Source: Isoetes taiwanensis
Taxonomy: Eukaryota; Streptophyta; Lycopodiopsida; Isoetales; Isoetaceae
Length of the DNA: 64,000 nt
Direction of reading: 5' to 3'
NCBI GenBank assembly: GCA_021234155.1
Contig: JAJEKV010000004.1
Coordinates: 310,001-374,000 of the forward strand
Shown here one piece after another: positions 56,101 to 64,000 of the stretch. Each line of letters begins with the position of its first letter. Position 1 is the stretch's first letter. Under the pieces are notes generated by a model. It had not been told where the DNA came from, ran no database searches, and worked only from the letters and a program-made list of their open reading frames with translations. The translations under genes and the position numbers were made by a program.

Positions 56101-56323
56101 AAACATACCTTTTTCGGGACGTTCTTTTGGCCATGCTACAAATGTGCCCTTTCCACCAATTCAGATCGCCACCGGGTGTCTTCGTGGAAGAGCCTCATCT
56201 TCATAATTGCGTTTATAATGGAAATCTTACGTAAAACGTTTCCAAGAGGAACACCATGACACATAGAACTTGGATTCAGATCTTCGATTTTACATAAGCC
56301 TACTCGGCGCTTCAAGTTTGCTG

Positions 56324-56566
56324 TTAAAAGATAGCATTCTTCTCCGACACTGATAAAGAAACAGAATGCATTGGGAAAAATAGAGGACGAAAAATAGAGA
56401 ACAATAATGCATTGGGAAACATAGAGAATGCATTCGGAATGGAATCACACTCACCATAGTTCAGCAGACATCGATTGATCTTGGGATTGAAGGCGGCTCG
56501 ATCGATCCTAAGCGATCTTGGGCGCTCTGATAGTAGGTGGCCGATTAGGTGGTAGTAGATTGCCAC
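56324..56566 (-). other. Open frame opposite the promoter of the duplicated gene
   Basis: A minus-strand frame starting MAIYYHLIGHLLSERPRSLR is kept in both units (50,002-50,259 and here). A donor-like ATG|GTGAGTG follows LLNYG. It may be the first exon of a divergent gene, but I recognise no domain and continuation exons are unclear. Confidence 0.25.
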
Positions 56567-56675
56567 ATATGCGTTTCTTGAAAATAATAATTAATTGTTA
56601 TCTTGAAATTGCACTAAAAAGAAAAACACAATTTAAATTTGCAAATGAGCCGGGACGGACGGTTAATTAAGGCGG

Positions 56676-56683
56676 TATAAATT
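56676..56683 (+). promoter_or_regulatory. TATA box of gene copy 2
   Basis: TATAAATT lies 114 bp upstream of the ATG at 56,797, in the same context as copy 1. Confidence 0.5.
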
Positions 56684-56796
56684 GAAAAGGACGTGAATTT
56701 GAATTCTGATTTGTAAACTCGGCGGCCTAGATTATGAACGATACATATAAGTTTAAACCAAAACCACGATCTCATATTATCCGCACTTGCAGTTCT

Positions 56797-59700
56797 ATGG
56801 CGTCTAGAGGATCTGGCAGCCGCGGCCGAGGCGCAGGTAGAGGTGGGCGACAGGCCAAAGCACAAATCCAAAGCCTGGAGTTTGCTGAACAAGCGGAAAG
56901 CACAAATCCAACAAGCGCCTCAGGTATGAATCAGTGTTTTTGTTCTGTAATTGATTTCTGTGTCCCTCTTTTTGTTAGGTTTTTAGGATTTTTTCTGTAA
57001 TAATAGAGTTATTATCCGATAAGAAGCATATGTCCTCTAATATTTGAGTTCATATGTCCTAAAAATGTCTTAATGTGTGCATGTTGTTTTTTCTTTTAAT
57101 GCTGTATGTGCTGTTTCAATCTTGTATACTTAGCTGAAAGGTATTCAGTAGCTAGTTGTGTTTTTTATAGTTAGTTGTGTCCTCTGATGAAGATTCGACT
57201 CTTTAAGTTGTATTTTTTATAGTTAGTTGTGTCCTGAGCATTTTGATTCGGACAAAACGCCCCTGGCGCAGTTTAATTAGTCATTACATTAGTTTCTTTA
57301 TCTTTGAGGTCACTTCTAAAGCGCGCCAAGCGCGTATTTGTTGCATTTTGACTGGGACAAAACGCGCCTGGCGCCTGGCCCCAATAAACTAAATGAACTT
57401 GCTGTGTATTCGTTTTCAAATCGCGCCAAGCGCGTTTTTGTTGCATATGTTTCGACAGCATATATTTTAGCATTAAAAGATTAACCCATGTGCTGTAATT
57501 TCACAGGATCACAAAAGACAAGCAAAAGAGGGAGGACCAAGCAAGGCGAGACCTCTACAGTCCAGAAAAAGCAAAGGACAGATGAAGATGTTACTGTTAC
57601 ATACCTGCAACATGTATTGACGTTAGAAGATACATCTGGAATAATAAAGGCTCAGGTAGAACCTCCATGTCCAGAAGAAGATCTTATAGAGGGGTCAGAA
57701 TGGTATGTGGAGATATTCAAAACTGGTGGGAAGCAGACCTCATATTCATGTCAAGGGTAAGAGAGACTGGTCAAATAAAGAAGCAGGGAATTCTTATTAC
57801 ATGCGAAGTACAGGACGATTCTTTCTGTTCTGTGCTAGTTGAAGTGGGCCAAAAACATAAGAAGAGCCTAAAGAAGATCAATCGATGCAGTGCTAGCTCT
57901 TTTAAAGAGACTGCATTAAGATCAGACGACATGGCCGATAACCTCTTCAAATTTGGCTTGACAGTTGGCGAGCCATTGACTCCTAAAAGAATATGCGAGG
58001 GGCTTACAGCTGTTCGACGAGCCATTAGCACGAGGCCCTCAGGTAGTGTCTACTTACAGGCAGTGAAGGATAAGGAAGAAGAAAGCTCTAAAGGCATGGA
58101 AACCACAGAAGCGACAGTAGGCCTTACAAGTGACGATGACAAGGCCAGGCAGTTAGAGGCGACGAGCAAGCTCAAAAAATATGCTGACAAGTATCCACTG
58201 GGCCTGAACTTCACCCATCCAGTCCATGTGGATAGGCTTTTCAAGTCCACTAAAGCCATTTATATCGGCAGAAGGTATGACAAGCAGCACTCCTTGGAGA
58301 TAGTGAACAACATGATCGAAAATCCAGGGCAAGTGCCAATGCCTGCAGATGTAGTGTCGTACGATACCAGAACGAGGAAGGTAATCATGTGGAGCAAGCT
58401 GGAGGACTTCATCGAGAATCCTGACATACATTTTATGATAATAGATGGCCAGCATTCAATAGAGGCCCAGAAGGTTCTGATCAAGAAGGCACAGCATACT
58501 GGGCATCAGTTGTTCTATAAGCTGTATTCTGTCAGAAACTGCCGGTTCCTGAGCGGCTCAACAACACCTGCCGAGCTAGCCGAAATAAGCGCACTCCTGA
58601 ATGACATGGGAAAAACATTCTTATACAAAAGGTAATTCTCTTCCCTTAGGTTTCGTTTTCGTATTTGCAAATCGCGCCAGGCGCGATTTCATATTAGAAA
58701 GCAAATCGCGCCAGGCGCGATTTGCCTACTCTAAAGAACAAAGGCTTCCTGGAATGGTAGCCGTTTCTCCTCAAACAAGCAAATCGCGCCTCGCAAGATT
58801 TCATATTAGAATGCTAAACGCCCCACGCGGGATTTGCCTACCCTCAGGAGAAAAGGCTATCCGTCTAATAGCCAAGTCTCATCAGGCTAGGCAATTCTCG
58901 CGTGACGCGATTTGCATTCTAATATGAAATCGCGCCAGGCGCGATTTACTTGTTTGATGAGGAACGGCTACCAATCGAGGAAGCGTTTTCTCTTTAGAGT
59001 AGGCAAATCGCGCCTGGCACGATTTGCTTTCTAATATGAAATCGCGCCAGGCGCGATTTTAAACTAGAAGGATTTATTTCATTCACGATTATGAAGCTAA
59101 GAATGTTACTCCTTGCAGTCCCTATATAGAGCAACTTCGGCATGCTCGGAACCTGTGGATTCAATATGGGAAGCCAATGCCAACCAGACAGGACCAGTCC
59201 AAAAGCGTTGAATTCAAGTTGCTGGAGAGGACACTTAGTCAGACGATAATACAGGACAAAACCAAGAGCACCAGATCAAAGAAAAAAAAAGGAGATGAAA
59301 AGGGTGATGCTTCCGAGGAACCAACTGTGCCCAAGGATGCCTGCAAGATAGTATTTGCTTCAGATCCATTATGGGAGAAATGGAATGAATTCTGGGATGC
59401 CTACGTTGAGAAGAAGTTGCCAGATTCACAAGGAAGATTTCCTCCTGTTGACACATCAATTTTTGATATACATATAACAGAGATGAGGAAGGCTCATGGA
59501 TTGGACGATCAAGATCTGATCTCAGTTCTGGACAGGTTAATTAGAAAGGAAATTCTTTACAAGAAAACCTCGGCAACAAAGGCTATGGAATCATTTGAAG
59601 ATGTACGCGACGAGCTGAAAAATATTAGAGTGCTCAAGGAGGCAGTTGGTGAGGAATTACAAAGGCTTACAGGAGAGTGGTCGTTGTCGGAGTTAGGACT

Positions 59701-61923
59701 CATGCAAAAGTATAACGTCTCCAACGACGACCTAAAGAAGTATGTATTTTGGTCCAAGGACTTTGTCAAGCAGCAGAAGTTGAAGAACGTTGCAAAGATC
59801 AGTGGGCTTCACACTAAAGTTACGTCCGACTTGAAACGAAAAGTCGCGATGGTGAAGCAGACTCCGAGACGGAATCCACTTTTTTTTATCAAGTGTCCAC
59901 TGGTTTCAAGTGTGCCTTGCCAGAAGTGGGTGCAGGTCCCCATCATATCACACTCTTTGTCCTTGATAGCCGAGGCACCAGATGGTCGCTTGATGACTAT
60001 AATACGTTCTTCAACATACGCAATGGTTTCACCATGGAGATGAACTACACAATTGTCACTATATGTCCCTCCGACATAATGCATATGCTTTAAGTGCTGC
60101 AAATGACCTTGAATGCGTGAAAGTCATCCGACAGGCGATCCTCATAGATGAAAACAGGGACAGTGACTTCAGCACAGCAAGTAAAATTTCTCATGTGCTT
60201 ATAATTATGATAGCCATGATGGATGGTAAGGAATATGAAAGGCTCAAGGGAAAACCAGATGGAGACAAGCTAGCATGGCAGTGCTATCAGTTAGATGAAC
60301 GCATAATGCGAAACGTCTTCTATCTGGAGCAAGAAGACAAGGGGAAGGGTGTCAAGGTCGTGGAAGAGTTAGAGGAAGAAGAGGAAGAAGAGGATGAAAA
60401 CGAGGACGACCCAATTCTTGTGGGCCACATTAAGTATGAGCTCCTAACTTCACATAAGGGTAAGCTAAACAAGAACGGGTTCTCTATGGACCTTTCCCAG
60501 TATCTCATTGAAGCATTTTATCCATTGGGAACAACTTGCTGGGAACTTCATGTTGGAGGTTACATCGATAGAGAAGCTTTGAAGTCAGCAAGGAAATGTC
60601 AGAGCGTCGTCTCCGATGATCTCGCCAAAAATTTCTTGGACCTCTTCTTTGAGAAAGTACTAGAGGAAGCACCTAGGGGACCAATCGGCAGTGCAAAAAA
60701 CAAAGCTTCTAGCTCTAAGGCCGAAATACCTGCAGATTTTCTTAAGGAACGGGAGAATATGAGAAAGCTATTCGTTGGCCACAACATCATGGATGAAACC
60801 GAAGAGCAGCCAGATCACCAAGTACCTATCAACATCCCTGTGAACATCCTTGGCCCTGAAAATATAAAACAGGATGAAGATAACAAGGATGATGATAATA
60901 ACAATAATGATGATGAAGAAGACTCCAAATCTGAAAACACTAGCCAAGTTAGCGTAAAGAGTAATGAACTATCAAGCATAGTTCACACTGTACAGATCTC
61001 AACTGATGTGGTTGGTGCTTCTATCAGACCGGAGACAACTCAGAATAAGGATGCAACGGAAGAAGACACCACGGGGAATGAAGAAGAAAGGTATCGTAAC
61101 AATGTTCCTTTTTTTGATATCCATGCATTTTACAAACTACAAGCATATAGAAATCGCGCCTGGTGCGATTTAGAGTTTCCTAGAGATCATATTTTTAAAT
61201 TATATTGACATGCATCATTCATGAAATCGCGCCTGACGCGTTTTCGTTTTCCATTTCTTTTATCTCATACGTTATTGTTCTCCTTACAGAAATGATTTGG
61301 CTTCCCCAAAAGTACTGGTCTTTGATTTGAATGGTGTGCTATGTAGAACGTTACCTAAAGCAACGTTTGAAAAGTCATGGTATGCGCAACAACCATTTGA
61401 GACACGTACCAAATATGTTTACCCGCGCCCTTATCTGAAGGAGATGTTGGACCAGGCCTTCAGTCTGTTTCGTTGTGCAATTTGGTCATCTATGGAGCAT
61501 AGAAATATACAGGATGTTTAAAAAGTAGTGTCTGAGCTAAATAGAGATTGGGCGTCCATCTGGGATCAAAGCAAATGTGCTTCATTCACAAACCCTAAAG
61601 AACCGACAGGTAAAAAGATATTTGTGAAATGCTTGCGCAACATGATGGATGCCCTAGGTGTTGAGGATAAGGAAGGCATGATCATGGTGGATGATGACGC
61701 TCTAAAGTGTTGCTTCAATCAGTCACAGTCATTGAATCCGCCATCCTATTATCCTGAAGATTTTGACAAAGATGACTTCCTGCTTCGCTTTGTTAGTATC
61801 TTGCACGAAATAGCTTCAGGAAAAACGGTTGAAGAGATACAAACACTATACCCGCATCTTGATCGGACAGGGGAAATTGACAGGGACCTTGAGAAAATCG
61901 TTCTAGAAAGGGAACTTTTTTGA
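56797..61923 (+). CDS. Four-exon gene: DGQH (ParB/DndB-like) + methyltransferase-like + FCP1-like phosphatase
   Basis: Exons join in phase with GT-AG introns: 56,797-56,923, 57,507-58,631, 59,119-61,090, 61,290-61,923. Exon 1 encodes MASRGSGSRGRGAGRGGRQ, an RG box. Exon 2 carries DIHFMIIDGQHSIEAQKVL, resembling the DGQHR motif of ParB/DndB-like proteins, with Arg replaced by Ser. In exon 3, HHITLFVLDSRGTRW and later YPLGTTCWELHVGGYIDREA sit where N4/N6 DNA methylases have motif IV (DPPY) and motif I (FxGxG). Both are degenerate, so catalysis is doubtful. A Glu/Asp run and Asn/Asp-rich linker follow. Exon 4 is FCP1/SCP-like: LVFDLNGVLCRT, CAIWSSMEHRNI, GMIMVDDDALKCCFN and PPSYYPEDFDKDDFLL. Defects: frame changes near 57,757, 59,885-59,900 and 60,075, and an in-frame TAA at 61,519. 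Gene structure is well supported. The methylase call is inference. Confidence 0.6.
57318..57439. repeat. Palindrome cluster in intron 1, copy 2
   Basis: Three palindromes in the order AAGCGCGCCAAGCGCGTATT, AACGCGCCTGGCGCCTGG, AATCGCGCCAAGCGCGTTTT. Confidence 0.8.
58669..59059. mobile_element. 391-bp perfect-centre foldback filling intron 3
   Basis: The two ~192-nt arms are reverse complements over their full length with modest mismatch, and the turn is GGCTAT-CCGTCTA-ATAGCC (58,855-58,873). Matching landmarks are TTTCATATTAGAAAGCAAAT on the left and ATTTGCTTTCTAATATGAAA on the right. Each arm contains about four ~20-bp palindromes of the form AATCGCGCCAGGCGCGATT, so the structure is palindromes within a palindrome. 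It occupies nearly the whole intron (58,632-59,118). A MITE insertion or a hairpin-RNA source are both possible. Confidence 0.9.
61151..61244. repeat. Two GC-rich palindromes in intron 4 position
   Basis: AATCGCGCCTGGTGCGATT (61,152) and AATCGCGCCTGACGCGTTTT (61,225) lie inside the last intron (61,091-61,289). Confidence 0.8.
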
Positions 61924-61929
61924 TATATA

Positions 61930-62845
61930 TGTATACAGGAAATACACTTTCCAAAAAGTTTTGAATATGAAATATACTTTACACCAACCTCATTCGAATT
62001 ATATATTGTGTTCTTATATTAGCATTATTGGTTCTGTGTACGTATTGTTTTTTTATATTATATGTATGGTTTGCTATACTTGCAATAATTTGTATGTATA
62101 TACCGTCAATAATTTAGGTGTGTATAAATAGGTATGCATGAAATTGGCAAACCATCGGCCGGTCTCATATACGCTTGTTATTATGGCACATTCTATTACC
62201 CGCAAGATGAACCATGCGGACCTCTGCGCAGTGCCGCATGAAGCTAGAAACAGAACTTCGGGGATCGGCTTGATGTCGCTATGAATCCCGTCCGCTTCTA
62301 TCCTGATCCCTTTGATGTTGTAATCCATCTTATATGGAATCCAGAGCATGGTTTGTTCATGATCGACAGGATCTCAGGACCGCCTGCAGCGCCTGTCGAC
62401 AATGAATCGGATTAGTTTTTTAAGTTTATGTTCTATTATCATGCGTTATTTATGCCAAGAAAATCGCGCCACACGCGATTTGAACCACGAAAATCTCTGT
62501 TTTGTAGCAACTTGCTTGCTGTTATTTATTCGTAAAGCACTACAGTTTCAATGTTTAGATTTCGTTGACGTCCGTGATGGTACGAATTAATAAGCAATTT
62601 CCTACTTTTTATATTGCCAACATTCTGTCATAATATGGGTCATTTGCATCGAATATTTGAATGCCTTTGCATTTCAACATAAAATGCATCTTCCTAGCCC
62701 GAAAATGAACTCAGTGCAAAAGTGTGGTTAATTCAATATAATGGTCAATAAAAGGCTTATACGGCACGATTTTGGAATAGACATAATCCCAATTTAATTG
62801 AATGATGGTTGAATGTTCTGAGGCCAGATTGATGCTACCACGTAA
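61930..62845. other. 3' flank of unit copy 2 and intergenic DNA
   Basis: AT-rich 3' region, shared with copy 1 to about 62,440. One last palindrome AATCGCGCCACACGCGATT lies at 62,462-62,480. No gene is recognised. Confidence 0.6.
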
Positions 62846-62849
62846 TTGC

Positions 62850-63610
62850 TAAACCTAAGTGGTATAGGTCCCTGATCAGACAGAAGAAGAGGCAATATTT
62901 CAGGCACAGAAGCATGCACGATAAGCTACGTACAAATCCAAAAATCTTTTGGAACTCTATTTTGAACACACGATCTCAAATATCTTTGGACCTAAATGCT
63001 TGAATCCACTTTGTCAGAGATATTTATAGCTTCCCAGATGCAGAAAACATGCTTCCAGTGGATAATTTGCAAGACATCTTCTATGTACAAGATGTAACAA
63101 AAGCCCTAAGACACTTGGCGAATGGAAAATCAGAGGACTTATAAGGCTTGAGCGTTGAGCTCCTAAATGGAGCGGGAAGAGAGCTAAGCAAAATCTAACG
63201 AACTTGCTCAATGAATATGTAAAGGCTGGTCTGCCACGGGTTTGGAAATAGAATCGTGTTCATCCCATATGCAAAAGTAGTGATAAGAACAATGTTAGTA
63301 ATTACATGATGATTCTGATTGGGAGTGTCTTCATCAAACTGCATGGGTCTTTGCTAGAAAGAAAACTGTGTTTATGGGCAGAAGACAATGGTAAGAGATC
63401 AGTATACCAAGCACATTAGACCATGCTTTGGCACTCATAGTGCTATTTGAGCAAGCATGCGACCCTCGGAATGCATTGCATCTTGCTTTCATAGACTTTA
63501 CAAAAGCTTTCACAGTTGAAGAAGGGGAGTTTCTTAGACAGGTTGGAGAACTTGGATGATACAGTTGAGGAAAGGGAATTTACAGGTTGGAGAACAACCA
63601 AGTTCCTCGC
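62850..63610 (+). pseudogene. LINE fragment with scrambled segment order
   Basis: The plus strand reads HRSMHDKLRTNPKIFWNSI, then DVTKALRHLANGKSEDL, then LTNLLNEYVKAGLPRVWK, then PRNALHLAFIDFTKAF. These are the pre-RT linker and early RT blocks, the last standing for 'FVDFKKAFDSV'. Many stops interrupt them. From about 63,515 the sequence switches to LDRLENLDDTVEEREF, an endonuclease-region block that should lie upstream of RT and that resembles the LINE at 43,305. It is a rearranged relic of the same LINE family. Confidence 0.75.
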
Positions 63611-63611
63611 T

Positions 63612-64000
63612 AGACAAATCATAACCGCAACAGCTACAACTGTTTCACAACCAACCGATGTCACGTTTTATACATTTACAGTTTTTACATCTTTATTTAG
63701 AATGGGCTTAAAGGACTTAATTGTACAAGCAATCAGATTATTATGATTTTCCATGAATATTCAAAAATACCTGACAAAAAGTCCTCGGCATATTGGCCCT
63801 AGTTTGCTATTGTAATCAATGAAACAAAGCAAGTTTAAGACATGCCAAGGAAATGTGTAGGAAATATGCAAAGCTTTTTTCGAGACAGGCATAATGTCGA
63901 AGTAAGAGCTCCATAGCATTTTGGGACCGCCAGATCATCCGAGCTGCTCCCTGGGATACACAAAAGTGCCAGAAAGGGTTGGATATACAGATCCGACAAA
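63612..64000. other. No gene recognised
   Basis: Sequence to the window end without a supported feature. Confidence 0.4.

Larger units (their letters stand above)
56101..62440 (+). repeat. Tandem 6.3-kb duplication, copy 2
   Basis: Direct repeat of 49,790-56,100. It retains longer open frames and intact palindromes. The shared sequence ends after TTTAAGTTTATGTTCTATTA at about 62,440. Confidence 0.95.

Noticed and set aside
58669..59059. CRISPR-like array of the GC-rich palindromes
   Set aside because: Spacing and spacer lengths are irregular, the organism is a plant, and the whole stretch is one inverted repeat.
59890..60095. A fourth intron of ~200 bp in exon 3 (CAA|GTGTCC to TTTAAG|TGC)
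   Set aside because: It restores phase, but the intervening sequence reads as well-composed protein (FNIRNGFTMEMNYTIV) that fits the methylase-like fold. Frameshifts seem likelier.

Overview
The window is nuclear DNA from a land plant with a large, repeat-rich genome. The signs are a eukaryotic tRNA-Val gene, an intact plant-type polyamine/amino-acid transporter, a decayed nuclear copy of plastid 16S rRNA, degenerate pentatricopeptide-repeat (PPR) fragments, a class III peroxidase fragment, and many plant transposable elements. I cannot name the species. A fern, lycophyte, bryophyte or other large-genome plant would fit.

Layout. 0-5.8 kb: a LINE fragment, a (TC)n tract, the plastid 16S fragment, a Vps62-family pseudogene, and short peroxidase and aspartyl-protease relics. 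7.2-9.8 kb: the one clearly functional conventional region, with tRNA-Val(UAC) and a polyamine uptake transporter, both on the minus strand. 11.6-18 kb: a GC-rich foldback and a hAT-like element holding promoter-like repeat modules. 18-25.5 kb: repeats, a broken CPBP intramembrane-protease gene, a PPR pseudogene and a local tandem duplication. 25,540-36,583: a complete Ty3/Gypsy retrotransposon of Athila/Tat type on the minus strand, with LTRs, a 5-bp AACAT target duplication, PBS, PPT, gag-pol and a very long extra reading frame after pol. 36.6-43.8 kb: low-gene DNA, a candidate MITE, a second copy of the promoter-like module, and a LINE with a 5' inversion. 44.1-47.0 kb: an unusual DNA transposon whose protein resembles the DUF7869 RNase-H-fold family. 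47-48.8 kb: degenerate tandem repeats.

48.85-62.5 kb is the most unusual part. A ~6.3-kb unit occurs twice head to tail (about 49,790-56,100 and 56,101-62,440). Each unit carries a four-exon gene of about 1,290 codons with no standard plant annotation that I recognise. It has an RG-rich N-terminus, a region with a ParB/DndB-like DGQH motif, a long middle part that I read as a degenerate N4/N6 DNA-methyltransferase-like fold, an acidic linker, and a C-terminal FCP1/SCP-like HAD phosphatase domain. Its third intron is a 391-bp near-perfect hairpin built from ~20-bp GC-rich palindromes (AATCGCGCCTGGCGCGATT type). Related palindromes are scattered through this region and I saw none elsewhere in the window.

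Reading caveat. Copy 1 of the unit differs from copy 2 mostly by complex changes at CAG/CTG trinucleotides. The inner half of the left LTR differs from the right LTR in the same way. The changes are small replacements and indels rather than C-to-T transitions. This looks like systematic long-read consensus error at CHG-methylated cytosines. Some of the frameshifts in repeats described here may therefore be assembly artefacts and not true decay.
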